From Sporosarcina luteola (GTDB lineage Bacteria; Bacillota; Bacilli; Bacillales_A; Planococcaceae): DNA of 64,000 nucleotides. Both the position numbers and the translations under genes were made by a program. Below are positions 8,581 to 17,779 of the stretch, in pieces. The stretch covers positions 1-64,000 of the forward strand of contig NZ_BJYL01000033.1 of the NCBI RefSeq assembly GCF_007991495.1, written 5' to 3'. Numbering within the stretch: the first letter of the stretch is position 1; every line of letters begins with the position of its first letter. The notes under the pieces are model-generated. The model saw only the letters and a program-made list of their open reading frames with translations. It was not told the origin of the DNA and searched no databases.

Positions 8581-9432
8581 TTATTCCCGTTCAAGCGGCA
8601 TGGAACAGCATCTGAACGAGCCGCCGGACTTGATGATTTCGGAGAAGTCGACTTCAATGACTTCGAATCCATTCGCCCGCATGGCTGTGTTCACTTTTTC
8701 GTTTTGCGGCAAGCTGAATACTTTGCCGTCGCCTATTGATAATACGTTTGTGCCCATCGTAAATTGCTCTTCCGGAGACACTTCGATGAGTTTATATTGT
8801 TGTTCTAGCATTTCTATTATATCTGCAGAGAGAGCTTCTGGGAAGATGAGCCCTACCTCCGGTGACAATATGTTGAATACACAATCCAGGTGTAAGTATT
8901 TTTCATTGAACGGCACGCGGATGATGTCGTGTTTCGGTAGATCGCGTTGTAAATTGCGGACCGCCTCGTCGGATGTCCGGCTGCTGATGCCGACGTATAC
9001 TTTGTTGCGGTCGACAATTACGTCCCCGCCTTCCACTCGGTCGGTCGTCGTCTGGTATGGAATGTCCTCTTCTTCCAGAAATTCCTCAAGTGCTTCCTCT
9101 TCACCTTTTCGGATATCGCTCGCCATTTCTGCGACGAATATTTCCTCGCCGACCGTGAAGCCGATGTCGCGTGTGAAAACCTGCTCTGGGAATTGTTCGG
9201 ATGACGGGAGTTTAATCACTTCTACTCCGTGTTCAATGAGAAGTTTTTCAAATTCCTCATGCTGCTTCATCGCTAATTCCACATTGATGTTCTCTTCTGC
9301 GTATTTCTTTTGGGTGTCATTGATAACGTCCTCGATAGCCATGAATTTCGGCTGGCATAGGATGACTCTCTTTAAAGTATCGTATTCCGTATTAACTTTG
9401 GTTTTTGATTGATCTTCCACAGGGGAACTCAT
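8581..9432 (-). CDS. Dimethylarginine dimethylaminohydrolase-like (amidinotransferase fold)
   Basis: A 283-residue guanidino-group-modifying enzyme of the DDAH/arginine deiminase superfamily. Visible motifs are 'FTRDIGF' and 'EGGDVIV' (substrate aspartate and glutamate region), 'HLDCVFNIL' with the catalytic histidine, and a C-terminal 'SGGSFRCCSMPLERE' with the nucleophilic cysteine. It should hydrolyse methylated arginine or a related guanidine compound. The ATG at 9432 has GGAGGATGAATGC before it; an upstream GTG at 9462 has no ribosome site. It stands alone between two strong terminators. The exact substrate is uncertain, because Bacillus homologues (YkgA-like) are poorly characterised. 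Confidence 0.85.
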   Translation of the reverse strand: MSSPVEDQSKTKVNTEYDTLKRVILCQPKFMAIEDVINDTQKKYAEENINVELAMKQHEEFEKLLIEHGVEVIKLPSSEQFPEQVFTRDIGFTVGEEIFVAEMASDIRKGEEEALEEFLEEEDIPYQTTTDRVEGGDVIVDRNKVYVGISSRTSDEAVRNLQRDLPKHDIIRVPFNEKYLHLDCVFNILSPEVGLIFPEALSADIIEMLEQQYKLIEVSPEEQFTMGTNVLSIGDGKVFSLPQNEKVNTAMRANGFEVIEVDFSEIIKSGGSFRCCSMPLERE

Positions 9433-9513
9433 GCATTCATCCTCCACATCTTTTTTCTCCACCGCTTCTATTCCCTTTTATTATTTAAATAAAACATCAA
9501 AAGAATTCCAAAT

Positions 9514-9545
9514 GAAAAAAGGGCCGAATCATCGGACCTTTTTTC
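9514..9545. terminator. Bidirectional terminator
   Basis: AAAAAAGG and CCTTTTTT enclose a second stem (GCCGA/TCGG). It should end the leftward dsdA transcript, whose stop is at 9617. Confidence 0.85.
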
Positions 9546-9573
9546 ATGTTTCATTTCCTAACATTGAATATTA

Positions 9574-9636
9574 AAATATTTCCCGAAATAAGTCGATTTC
9601 CCGGGAAATAGGTCGATTATTTCCCGTTATTTCCTT
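9574..9636 (+). repeat. Degenerate family A array at dsdA 3' end
   Basis: Two to three weak copies of the ...GTCGAT-TTTCCCG unit, about 20 bases apart (ATAAGTCG at 9588, ATAGGTCG at 9608). It overlaps the last codons and stop of dsdA, so the final residues GKGNNGK are encoded by array-like sequence. Confidence 0.5.
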
Positions 9637-10939
9637 TGCCGATTCCATAGTAAATGTTCATTTCGTTTTCAGGCACCATGCTGCCGCCGGTTGCCCAGAC
9701 GAGATGCGTAGCGGATGATGAGTCGGCTTGTGGCATATCATGGCGAATTGTTTGGATAGGTCCCGTCATTCCTGCGAGTGCTGATGGTTCAAGACGGATC
9801 TCCTCGGTGTCGGCAATCATGGTAAGCAACTCGAACATCGTTTCATCAGCGATTGTGTAACAACCTTCAAGCAATGGCTCCATCTTCTTACCGACGAATG
9901 CGGACGGTGTTCCGACAGCGAGTCCATCTGCAGCGGTTTGATTATCCAAGCCGAAGTCCGCGACAGACACTTTATCGTGCAAGCCCGTCATCATGCCGAT
10001 TGTCATGCATGGGGAATGTGTCGGTTCCGCGAAGAAACAATGGACATTGTCGCCGAATTGCAGTTTCAGTCCGAATGCGACGCCTCCCGGTCCACCTCCA
10101 ACGCCGCATGGCAAGTAGACGTATAGTGGATGCTCCTTATTGACCATAATGCCTTGTTCTTTTAGTTGCGAAGCGACTCTTTCGCCAGCTACAGCATACC
10201 CAAGGAAAAGGTCGAGCGAGTTTTCATCATCGACGAAGTGGCAGAGCGGATCGGCTTCCGCCTGACGCCTTCCCTCTTCGACCGCTTTGCTGTAGTCGTC
10301 TGCATATTCGACGACAGTCACGCCCTTTTCACGAAGAAGCTCTTTTTTCCAGAGTTTTGCGTCAGCGGACATGTGGACGGTGACGTTGAAACCGAGCTTT
10401 GCACTCATGATGCCGATGCTCAGGCCAAGATTTCCCGTCGAACCAACTGCGATTTTATGCTTCGCGAATAGATTACGGAATTCCGGCTCAGCAAATTTTG
10501 CATAGTCTTCGTCCAGTTTGATAAGCCCATGCTCCAAAGCAAGCGTTTCGGCATGTTTCAACACTTCGTAAATGCCGCCACGCGCTTTAATAGAACCAGA
10601 AATCGGAAGTGCATTATCCTGTTTCAAAAGCAGCTCTCCGGGGATATCGCTATTATATTTCGCAGCAAGCGCTTGTTTCATTTTTGGAATAGATATGATT
10701 GGCGATTCGATGATGCCGTTCGCGGCAATAGTTTCAGGAAATACTTTTTCTATATAAGATGCGAATCGTTTCAATCGGTCGCTAGCGTCTTTCACGTCCG
10801 CTGCCGTAATACCGGATTGAGCAATACCTGAGGCACTGTCGCCATTCGATGGGTTTTGCCATAGGATTTCCCGTTTATCGATAATTTCTTGTAAGAGCGG
10901 CATTTTTTCAATCCACTTTGCTTTTTCGCTTTGATTCAT
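9617..10939 (-). CDS. dsdA: D-serine ammonia-lyase (D-serine dehydratase)
   Basis: PLP enzyme of 440 residues converting D-serine to pyruvate and ammonia. The PLP lysine sits at residue 118 in '[14 protein letters not shown]'. '[20 protein letters not shown]' is the phosphate-binding region, and '[19 protein letters not shown]' follows. Length and order match the DsdA family rather than threonine dehydratases, which are shorter or carry ACT domains. The ATG at 10939 has CAAGGGG upstream. The next gene upstream on the strand is a D,D-carboxypeptidase, transcribed the same way, which fits a role in D-amino acid metabolism. No dsdC-type regulator is seen. Confidence 0.95.
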   Translation of the reverse strand: MNQSEKAKWIEKMPLLQEIIDKREILWQNPSNGDSASGIAQSGITAADVKDASDRLKRFASYIEKVFPETIAANGIIESPIISIPKMKQALAAKYNSDIPGELLLKQDNALPISGSIKARGGIYEVLKHAETLALEHGLIKLDEDYAKFAEPEFRNLFAKHKIAVGSTGNLGLSIGIMSAKLGFNVTVHMSADAKLWKKELLREKGVTVVEYADDYSKAVEEGRRQAEADPLCHFVDDENSLDLFLGYAVAGERVASQLKEQGIMVNKEHPLYVYLPCGVGGGPGGVAFGLKLQFGDNVHCFFAEPTHSPCMTIGMMTGLHDKVSVADFGLDNQTAADGLAVGTPSAFVGKKMEPLLEGCYTIADETMFELLTMIADTEEIRLEPSALAGMTGPIQTIRHDMPQADSSSATHLVWATGGSMVPENEMNIYYGIGKGNNGK

Positions 10940-10998
10940 TCATATCGACCCCTTGCTGAATTAAGTTGACTCAAGTATAGCATGCAAGAGGTCTTTTA

Positions 10999-11859
10999 TT
11001 ATTCATTCAATACATACTTGTCGATCAGTTCTCGAGTCAAGTCAAATCTAGGAATTGTATCTTTGCTATCCTCCCCGACCCCAATGACGACGGTGATAAT
11101 CCGTTTTCCTTCGTAGATGCCAGTGCTCGCAAAGCACGGTCCGGCTTCCTCGGTATAACCCGTCTTTAAGCCTTCCATGCCGGACATCGCCTGTGGCATG
11201 CCGGGCAGCATGAGGTTCGTCGTCCATAATCGATTTCCTTCGCTCGTCGTGAAGTCGGTCATACGGGAAAACTCAAGAACTTCAGGGTGCTTTTTGAGAA
11301 GCTCCTTTGCAATCGCCGCAACATCACGGGCCGTCGCTTCGTTCGTCTCTGTTTCGTCTAGCCCTGTTGCGTTCACGAACCGGGTGGCTTCAAGACCGAA
11401 CCGCTTAGCTTGTTTGTTCATCTCTTTGACGAATGCTTCTTCCGATCCACTGACCATTTCTGCGAGCGCCACAGCTGCGTCATTTGCAGAGATGACTGTC
11501 ATGGCGGTGAACAATTCTTCGACGGTATAGGTTTTATGCTTGTCCATTCCTAGTATGACGGCATGTCTGGATTGATTCAGCGCAGCTTCGGAAGGCTTGT
11601 AACTGCTTTCCCAACTGAGGCTGCCATCCGTTATTGCTTCGAGGACGAGGTATTGGGTCATCAGCTTTGACATGCTGGCAATCGGCAGGGCTTCCTTGGC
11701 ATTTTGTTCGTAAAGGATTTTCCCCGTTTCCGCATCCAGGACAATCGCAGCTTTTGCATCACTGTATAGGGGGTCGGCTTCTGTCCTCGCTTCTTTATCT
11801 TTGACGATGAATAAAAAAGCCAATGCAGCGGCAAATATAATTGCAAGAATCTTTTTCAT
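10999..11859 (-). CDS. D-alanyl-D-alanine carboxypeptidase (S11)
   Basis: Low-molecular-weight penicillin-binding protein of 286 residues that trims the terminal D-alanine from peptidoglycan stem peptides outside the membrane. An N-terminal hydrophobic segment (residues 3-19) is a signal or anchor. The three active-site motifs are SMSK (62-65), SAN (124-126) and KTG (232-234). It lacks the C-terminal PBP5-type beta domain and amphipathic helix, so it probably stays bound through the N-terminal segment. The ATG at 11859 is preferred over a GTG four codons earlier, because AAAGGTG lies 11-12 bases before it. It lies 59 bases upstream of dsdA on the same strand. Confidence 0.88.
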   Translation of the reverse strand: MKKILAIIFAAALAFLFIVKDKEARTEADPLYSDAKAAIVLDAETGKILYEQNAKEALPIASMSKLMTQYLVLEAITDGSLSWESSYKPSEAALNQSRHAVILGMDKHKTYTVEELFTAMTVISANDAAVALAEMVSGSEEAFVKEMNKQAKRFGLEATRFVNATGLDETETNEATARDVAAIAKELLKKHPEVLEFSRMTDFTTSEGNRLWTTNLMLPGMPQAMSGMEGLKTGYTEEAGPCFASTGIYEGKRIITVVIGVGEDSKDTIPRFDLTRELIDKYVLNE

Positions 11860-12054
11860 ATGGAAAGTCACACCTTTTATTGTAATACTTCTATTGTCTA
11901 CAACAAAGATGAAGATTCATGCATGGTTTTTATGAAGATTTTCTGAAGAGACCCTTAATCTTATGTGCAACGGGATAGCCGGAAGGTGCACACACCTTCA
12001 CTAATTGACATGAATATTCTAATACTAACGACGTCAATGATGGTGGTGATTTGC

Positions 12055-12801
12055 ATGGAGAGTGCGGGGATTTTGGCAGGGCCAATAGTACGGCGGGTGG
12101 ATACGGATTCGGTTGCCGTTTGGGTGGCGACAGACCGTCCTGTTAAGGCGGACGCGGCCATCTATCATCTTGACACGAATTTTCGCTTTGTCACCACTAC
12201 GAACACAACTACAGTTCAAGCAGGCCATCATTTGTTCATTCACCTTCTACAGGTGATTGGGCGATTTCCAATGGATACACTCCTTGGATATGTCCTGCTT
12301 TTTCACGATGGCAAAAACATTTTTAACTTAGTAGATTCCATCGTCTATGATGGGCTTCACTATCCTTTGTTTTTCTTCCCCGCTTATGCAGCTCCAACTT
12401 TTCTATATGCTTCGTGTCGGAAATTCCACGGGAAAGGGGATGATGCTCTCATTGCAGGAGATGCACTTAACCAAATAGCGGCCCGCGATCAGGAAACCCG
12501 TCCGAGTGCTATTATTTCTTACCGACGATTGGATTTACGCGGATGATGAAGCGGATCCGCTATTTCCAGTCATCAGATTGGTTTCCGAACACTATATTGG
12601 TGGTGAGGACCTTAAGCAATTTGATTGGCATCTGCAAGGGCAACCTTTTGCGGATGTAAGAAAGCAAGCGCGTACTGGACGTTTCAAGGTTGGGACAATG
12701 AGCCACAACGGTTCGGGGAGGGGTTCCTACAGTCGATGAGCAATCATTTCGACGGGTTCATTGCCAACTCAACTGTGTATAACGTTCGGGCGGTTCTATA
12801 A
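12055..12801 (+). pseudogene. PhoD-like phosphoesterase, degraded
   Basis: Remains of an alkaline phosphatase D-type metallophosphoesterase. It starts at ATG 12055 behind GGTGGTGA: MESAGILAGPIVRR then VDTDSVAVWVATDRPVKA, a typical N-terminal Ig-like part. 'LYASCRKFHGKGDDAL' follows. Near 12505 the frame shifts, and the metal site reads LTDDWIYADDEADPLFPVI, where family members have GDQIYADD, so the aspartate-bearing motif is itself damaged. A further shift near 12690 leads to WDNEPQRFGEGFLQS and ends at TAA 12799-12801. At about 250 codons it is well under half of an intact gene. Two frameshifts and a lost motif make function very unlikely. Confidence 0.75.
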
Positions 12802-12878
12802 GGAAATTATCATGATACCGAGGTGATCGGCTTTTCAGATGCATAGAGGGGAAGGAGGATGATTCATTTTGAGGATGT

Positions 12879-12917
12879 AAAGGCTTCGCCGGGAGATTCA
12901 GTCGGCGGAGCTTTTTT
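12879..12917 (+). terminator. Intrinsic terminator after phoD remnant
   Basis: AAAGGCTTCGCCG pairs with CGGCGGAGCTTTTTT. It is retained downstream of the pseudogene. Confidence 0.75.
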
Positions 12918-12984
12918 GCAGGTGACGGCAGTTATGCGGGTTTAGTAGGAATGAAGCCGCCCGGATGGACAGCTTCCGCTTCAT

Positions 12985-13803
12985 TTATAATTTCGTCCGT
13001 ACATCCCACAGTTCCGGGAAGAATTGGTGATCGAGGACAGATTTCAAATAGTTCACGCCGGACGAGCCGCCAGTTCCTGTTTTGAAACCGATGATCCGCT
13101 CCACCGTTTTCATATGCCTAAAGCGCCATTGCTGGTGGCTGTCTTCGATATCGACAAGTTTTTCAGCAAGCTGGTACAAGTCCCAATAACGGTCGACGTC
13201 GCGGTATACTTCTAGCCAAGCAGATGCAACGGTCGGATCGCCTTTGTACGTTACGGAAAAATCGCGATTGAGCAATTCCTGGTTTATTGGGAAACCCGCA
13301 CGTGATAAGGCGCGGATGGCCACGTCATAAATGCCGGGTGCCTCATAGGCCGCCTTTAATTCGCTGGCAAGCTCTGCATCTTTTTCATAGATTTTCAGGA
13401 TATGCGACTGTTTGTAGCCGAGCGCAAATTCGATGAGCCGATTTTGGTACGATTGGAAGCCTGATGCCCGGCCGAGACTTTCACGGAATTCCATGTATTC
13501 GGCAGGTGTCAACGTTGACAGGACATCCCATGCCTGAATGATCTGCGTCTGCACCCGGGATACACGCGCCAGCATTTTGAAGGCTTCCGGCAGTTCCTCT
13601 TTTTCAATCGATTCGATGGCTGTATTCAGTTCATGCAAAATGAGTTTCATCCACAGCTCACTTACCTGATGGATGATAATGAAAAGCATTTCGTCATGAT
13701 GGCCGGACAACCGTTCCTGGCTCTCCAACACCTTATCAAGCCGCAAATATTCTCCGTACGTCATATTGTCCTTGAAATCCGTATGAATCCCTTTTTCCGT
13801 CAT
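12985..13803 (-). CDS. kynA: Tryptophan 2,3-dioxygenase
   Basis: Haem dioxygenase of 272 residues that opens the indole ring of L-tryptophan to N-formylkynurenine, the first step of the kynurenine route. '[13 protein letters not shown]' and '[20 protein letters not shown]' are family signatures, and '[20 protein letters not shown]' holds the haem-ligand region. The ATG at 13803 overlaps the kynB stop as ATGA, with GGAAGTGGGAAGC before it, so it is translationally coupled. It is the last gene of kynU-kynB-kynA. Confidence 0.96.
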   Translation of the reverse strand: MTEKGIHTDFKDNMTYGEYLRLDKVLESQERLSGHHDEMLFIIIHQVSELWMKLILHELNTAIESIEKEELPEAFKMLARVSRVQTQIIQAWDVLSTLTPAEYMEFRESLGRASGFQSYQNRLIEFALGYKQSHILKIYEKDAELASELKAAYEAPGIYDVAIRALSRAGFPINQELLNRDFSVTYKGDPTVASAWLEVYRDVDRYWDLYQLAEKLVDIEDSHQQWRFRHMKTVERIIGFKTGTGGSSGVNYLKSVLDHQFFPELWDVRTKL

Positions 13804-14432
13804 GCTTCCCACTTCCTAACGACCGCGCGAACCGGACTTCCATCTCCGCCTTTGATTGGCAGCGGCAGCGCAATTAATTCGTAATCCCCCGGCTCGATTG
13901 AATCGAGGACAATATTTTCCAAAATGAAAACCCCGTTATCATTCAGCGAATGGTGGGCATCAAGTGTCTTGCTCGGCTCCGGATCGACGGATGGTGCGTC
14001 GATGCCGAGCAGCTTCACACCCCGCTCTTTCAATAATGGCCCGATATCCGTGCGCATGACTGTATACGTTTCCGGAAATACGTCCGGGTTTGGACGGCTC
14101 CCCGTTTTTAATAAAATACGTTCTGCACCTCCGAAGTCGTGCAGCTCCAGATCCGAGCGGCCTACGCTATCGAGGCCTGTTACATCGATGATCCGCGCTT
14201 TTCCGATATAGATGTCAATCGGCAATTCATCTACTTTCAAGCCTTCATCATCATAGTGGAAAGGCGCGTCGATATGCGTACCGGTATGTGTGCTCGTTGC
14301 CATCATTCCGATATTTGCTGACCCTGTATCCGCTTTTAAGAACTTCACTTCATACGAAAAAGGCGTATCCCCCGGCCACTCTGCGATTCCGTTATGCAAC
14401 GGCTGTGATATATCAATCCATTTCCCCGTCAT
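13800..14432 (-). CDS. kynB: Kynurenine formamidase (arylformamidase)
   Basis: Metal-dependent cyclase-family hydrolase of 210 residues that removes formate from N-formylkynurenine. The metal-binding signature HTGTHIDAP is present, followed by FHYDDEG. '[20 protein letters not shown]' is the usual KynB N-terminus. Start and stop both overlap the neighbouring genes by four bases (ATGA), which indicates tight coupling within the operon. Confidence 0.96.
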   Translation of the reverse strand: MTGKWIDISQPLHNGIAEWPGDTPFSYEVKFLKADTGSANIGMMATSTHTGTHIDAPFHYDDEGLKVDELPIDIYIGKARIIDVTGLDSVGRSDLELHDFGGAERILLKTGSRPNPDVFPETYTVMRTDIGPLLKERGVKLLGIDAPSVDPEPSKTLDAHHSLNDNGVFILENIVLDSIEPGDYELIALPLPIKGGDGSPVRAVVRKWEA

Positions 14433-15700
14433 GCGACAACACCTCTTTTATTTTCAAACTTTTCATAGCGTTTTTCATCCATGATGACCTTTAGTTTCTG
14501 CACAGTATGCCAAACGTCTTCGAATGAATTATAGAGCGCAACCGGTGCAAGCCTGATGCCGTTCGGCGTTCGGAAGTCCGGAATGATTCCATCCTCTTTC
14601 AAGGCTTTGCAAATGCGTGCTGCCTCCACGTGCTCGAGCAATAAATGGCCGCCTCGCGTATTGTCGATGGGATTGCCAATTGTAAAGCCGAATTCTGCAA
14701 GTTCCTGTTTAATTAATTCCAACATATAATCCGTTAATGCTAACGACTTTTCCCGAACTTTCGCCATACCGATCTCTTCGAACATTTCGAGTGATCCGAT
14801 GACAGGTGCCAAGCTTAATACATGCGGCGTCCCAATCTGAAAGGCACCTGCATCTTCTGCAGGATCCATTCTGTGATCCATCTCGAACTGTGATTCCTTT
14901 TTCGAACCGAACCATCCCGCAAGTCCAGGCGCTTTGCCGAAATGTTTTTCATGGATGAATAACCCACCGACGGAACCCGGCCCGCCGTTCAAATGCTTAT
15001 ACGTGCACCAAAATGCAAAATCCGTTCCCCATTTGTGGAGCGAGTGCTCGACTGCCCCAATCGAATGGCAAAGGTCGAAGCCAATCGGGATATGGCGATC
15101 ATTTGCTGCTTTCGTCAACCTTTCCATATCGAGCACTTGCCCGCTCCGATAGAGAACAGCAGGTAATACGACGAGCGCCACTTCTTCCGTCATGGCTTCG
15201 ATGATATCGTTTTCGTTTAAATAGCGGCCGTCTGGGCTTTTAATGCGAATGAGATGTTCGTCCGGATCGTAGCCTTTCAAGCGAAGCTGACTTTTCAATG
15301 CATAAATATCCGATGGGAAGTTCAATTCGTCTGCAAGAATTTTCGTTTTAATGCCATCAGGCTTGTAAAATGACGAAACGAGCTGATGTAGATTCGTCGT
15401 CGTTGAACCCGTTGCGATAACTTCGCCTTGCATGCCCCCAACGAGCGGCGCCATTTTCTCCCCGACCTGTTCGGATAAATAAAACCATGGATGTTCCCCT
15501 TCTGTCCATCCGTCAATGCCAAGCGTCTTCCAAGAATTGAGCAATTCAAGCAACGTGCGCTCCGCCCGTTTCGATAATAAACCGAGTGAATTGCCGTCCA
15601 TGTAAATGGTATCCGCGGGCATATAAAATTCATTTTTATAAGAAGCGAGTTCATCCTGCCGATCCTGCTCCAGCGCGTGTGATAATGTGTGTTGTGTCAT
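14429..15700 (-). CDS. kynU: Kynureninase
   Basis: PLP-dependent hydrolase of 423 residues that cleaves kynurenine to anthranilate and alanine (and 3-hydroxykynurenine in some hosts). '[18 protein letters not shown]' is the N-terminal signature, '[20 protein letters not shown]' supplies the PLP aspartate, and '[19 protein letters not shown]' contains the Schiff-base lysine. It is the first gene of the operon. ATG 15700 follows a run of G (GGGGGATCTGT). No 3-hydroxyanthranilate dioxygenase or NAD genes follow, so the product is anthranilate. That compound is also the substrate of the trpD product encoded 35 kb away. Confidence 0.96.
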   Translation of the reverse strand: MTQHTLSHALEQDRQDELASYKNEFYMPADTIYMDGNSLGLLSKRAERTLLELLNSWKTLGIDGWTEGEHPWFYLSEQVGEKMAPLVGGMQGEVIATGSTTTNLHQLVSSFYKPDGIKTKILADELNFPSDIYALKSQLRLKGYDPDEHLIRIKSPDGRYLNENDIIEAMTEEVALVVLPAVLYRSGQVLDMERLTKAANDRHIPIGFDLCHSIGAVEHSLHKWGTDFAFWCTYKHLNGGPGSVGGLFIHEKHFGKAPGLAGWFGSKKESQFEMDHRMDPAEDAGAFQIGTPHVLSLAPVIGSLEMFEEIGMAKVREKSLALTDYMLELIKQELAEFGFTIGNPIDNTRGGHLLLEHVEAARICKALKEDGIIPDFRTPNGIRLAPVALYNSFEDVWHTVQKLKVIMDEKRYEKFENKRGVVA

Positions 15701-15799
15701 ACAGATCCCCCTTTTGTATTCCTATGAAAAGGATAGCATATTGGTAGAGGAGTGGGTATTCTGAATTTCTGGACTTCAATGAGGGAGAGATACGGTTGC

Positions 15800-15925
15800 T
15801 TGAGCGCGGGACCGGTTGGCTTGAGCGTGGGAACTGTCTTCTTGAGCGCGAAACAGGCAGGCTTGAGCGCGGAAACCGTATTCTTGAGCGCGAAACAGGC
15901 AGGCTTGAGCGCGAAACCTCACTTT
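15800..15925 (+). repeat. Tandem 21-bp array, family C (TTGAGCGCG)
   Basis: Six units start with TTGAGCG at 15800, 15821, 15842, 15863, 15884 and 15905, exactly 21 bases apart. Units 3 and 5 are identical. The variable half of each unit is G+C-rich (for example AAACAGGCAGGC). It lies between kynU and the terminator of the des operon. Both strands stay open in one frame because 21 is divisible by three, but I regard it as non-coding. Confidence 0.85.
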
Positions 15926-15930
15926 CCCAA

Positions 15931-15960
15931 TAAAAAACAGGTGAAGCATTTCTCCACCTG
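15931..15960 (-). terminator. Intrinsic terminator of des operon
   Basis: Read leftward, CAGGTGGAG pairs with CTTCACCTG and is followed by six T residues. It lies 10 bases after the desR stop. Confidence 0.85.
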
Positions 15961-15970
15961 CCAACAATTC

Positions 15971-16576
15971 TTATTTAAACCAGCCCTTCTCCTTGAACCG
16001 TGATATCGCTTCTATCCGGTTGCCGACTTCGAGTTTTTCGAGAATGGCTGATATGTAGTTGCGGACCGTGCCGGGCGTCAAGTACAGCTCTCCGGCAATT
16101 TCCTTCGTCGTCTTTCCTTCCGCAACGAGGCTGAGCACTTGGCTTTCGCGGTCGGTCAGCGGGTTCTCTGTATCATCCTCGTACGCGATATCGACAAGCT
16201 CGGGTGCGTAAATCCGGCGTCCGTCCTCGATGGCATGGATGGAATTGACGAGTTCCTCAATCGGGCTGTCTTTCAATAAATAACCGCGGACTTTGGCTTT
16301 ACGCGCCCGCTCGAAATAACCTGCCCGCGCAAATGTCGTCAAAATGATAATCTTGCAATCCATCCCGATGAGTTCTTCTGCCGCATCCAAACCGGTCATG
16401 ACTGGCATTTCAATATCCATGATGCAAATATCAGGCTCTTGTTCCTTCACGAGCCTGACCGCTTCCTCTCCGTTGCGCGCCATGCCGACAACTTGCATAT
16501 CGTCTTCCATGTTCAAAAGGGAGCCAAGCGCACCTAACATCATGCCTTGGTCCTCCGCAATGACGATTCGAATCAT
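15971..16576 (-). CDS. desR: Response regulator DesR
   Basis: NarL/LuxR-type response regulator of 201 residues. The receiver domain carries the phospho-acceptor aspartate at residue 54 (ICIMDIEMPVMTG), the same number as in Bacillus subtilis DesR. The acidic pair ED is at 8-9. The C-terminal HTH contains 'LTDRESQVLSLVAEGKTTKE' and 'LYLTPGTVRNYISAILEKLE'. When phosphorylated by DesK it should activate the upstream desaturase gene. It starts at ATG 16576, overlapping the desK stop by four bases. Gene order des-desK-desR makes the assignment firm. Confidence 0.93.
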   Translation of the reverse strand: MIRIVIAEDQGMMLGALGSLLNMEDDMQVVGMARNGEEAVRLVKEQEPDICIMDIEMPVMTGLDAAEELIGMDCKIIILTTFARAGYFERARKAKVRGYLLKDSPIEELVNSIHAIEDGRRIYAPELVDIAYEDDTENPLTDRESQVLSLVAEGKTTKEIAGELYLTPGTVRNYISAILEKLEVGNRIEAISRFKEKGWFK

Positions 16577-17703
16577 GCTTTTCCCTCCTCGACTTGATGT
16601 GTAATGACGACTGGCATGCGAATGGTCAATTTCGTACCATTATTGACTTCTGATAATAGCGAGCCATTTACGAATTCGAGTCGCTCCCGCATCCCTTTCA
16701 ACCCGGAGCCGACCGATGGCCCCTCTTTCATACCCTTGCCGTTATCCTGCACAACAATTGACACTTCATCTTCCGTCTGCTTGAATGCCACTTCACAAAT
16801 CGTTGCTTCGCTATGCTTCACGACATTTGTCACTGCCTCTTTCAAGCACATGCCCAGGACATTCTCGACGTTGGACGGAATTTGGGTTACATGCGGATCG
16901 CCTTCAATCCGCAATTCAATTTCTGCAGCGGATAGAATTTGTCGGATGCGCATCACTTCATCAATCAGTTTTGTCGCACGCATATCCGCTACAAGCTCGC
17001 GCACTTCCTTCAAGGCGGTGCTTGCGGTTTGGCGGATCTCGGCTAATTCCCTTTCCGCCTCTTCCGGATCTTTCAAAATCAATCTTCTTGCCAAGTCGCT
17101 TTTCAAGCCAATCATCGACAATTTTTGGCCGAGGGTATCGTGCAAATCCCGTGCAATCCGTTCACGTTCCTCGAGCAACGTCAATTCTGAAATTCGATCC
17201 CTTGCAGTTTCCAACTGACCCTCCAGCTTCTCACGCTTGCTTCTGTTATATAGATTGAAAGGAAGGAGCGTGACGCCAATGACTGTAATGATGATGAAAT
17301 GGACTTGGGGCAAAAAGAGATTGATCTCGATGAAAAATCCCGCCACAATGGCGCCAATCGTGAAAGCGATATGCAAACCGTACATGATGAAAAAACCGAC
17401 CGTCGAGCGGATGTTACCAATGAAAAACGCTGTAAAAATTGATAAGTACACATAGCCGAATAGCAGTGTCATGACGATATTAATGACGATTTCGAAACTG
17501 ACCCACATATAGACGAGTCCGCTTTTTGATTTAAATGAAAAGAAATAGGAGATGAAAAAGAGTGCTAACAATCCGGTTCCGACAGAAATACCTACCGCAG
17601 ACCATGACCTGAAGATGAAAAAAAACGGCAGCAAGCAAAATATGACCCATGCATAGATGCTCATCCATGGATTTTTCGGGAAAATACTATACCATTTTTG
17701 CAT
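16573..17703 (-). CDS. desK: Thermosensor histidine kinase DesK
   Basis: Membrane histidine kinase of 376 residues. The N-terminal half (about residues 10-150) is a bundle of four to five hydrophobic segments that sense membrane thickness or order. A coiled linker follows, then the HisKA_3 domain: 'LEERERIARDLHDTLGQK' with histidine 188, the same number as the phosphorylated histidine of B. subtilis DesK. The ATPase domain carries 'LKEAVTNVVKHSEAT' (N box), 'VVQDNGKGM' and 'GSGLKGMRERLEFVNG'. The ATG at 17703 has GGCGGTGA eight bases upstream; an extension to 17793 would overlap des and shift the histidine number. It overlaps desR by ATGA. Confidence 0.93.
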   Translation of the reverse strand: MQKWYSIFPKNPWMSIYAWVIFCLLPFFFIFRSWSAVGISVGTGLLALFFISYFFSFKSKSGLVYMWVSFEIVINIVMTLLFGYVYLSIFTAFFIGNIRSTVGFFIMYGLHIAFTIGAIVAGFFIEINLFLPQVHFIIITVIGVTLLPFNLYNRSKREKLEGQLETARDRISELTLLEERERIARDLHDTLGQKLSMIGLKSDLARRLILKDPEEAERELAEIRQTASTALKEVRELVADMRATKLIDEVMRIRQILSAAEIELRIEGDPHVTQIPSNVENVLGMCLKEAVTNVVKHSEATICEVAFKQTEDEVSIVVQDNGKGMKEGPSVGSGLKGMRERLEFVNGSLLSEVNNGTKLTIRMPVVITHQVEEGKA

Positions 17704-17737
17704 GATTGTCACCGCCCTTGTTCCATCCATTGTACCA

Positions 17738-17777
17738 AAAATCTGAAACGGCCACCCTTTCTGTAGGGCGGCCGTTT
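17738..17777 (-). terminator. Weak terminator/attenuator between des and desK
   Basis: Read leftward, GGCCGCCCT pairs with AGGGTGGCC (one G-T pair) and is followed by a loose T-rich stretch. It would lower but not abolish read-through into desK and desR. Confidence 0.55.
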
Positions 17778-17779
17778 GT

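Noticed and set aside
8504-9412. 302-codon frame opposite the DDAH-like gene
   Set aside because: Shadow of a conserved gene with clear catalytic motifs on the other strand; serine-rich composition and no family match.
15752-16003. 83-codon frame with a seven-residue repeat (LSAKQAG, LSAETVF...)
   Set aside because: It is the direct consequence of a 21-bp DNA repeat being divisible by three. There is no ribosome site, and the frame crosses the des operon terminator. The opposite strand is equally open.
16604-17258. Long frames opposite desK
   Set aside because: Antisense shadows; DesK has all kinase motifs and histidine 188 in place.
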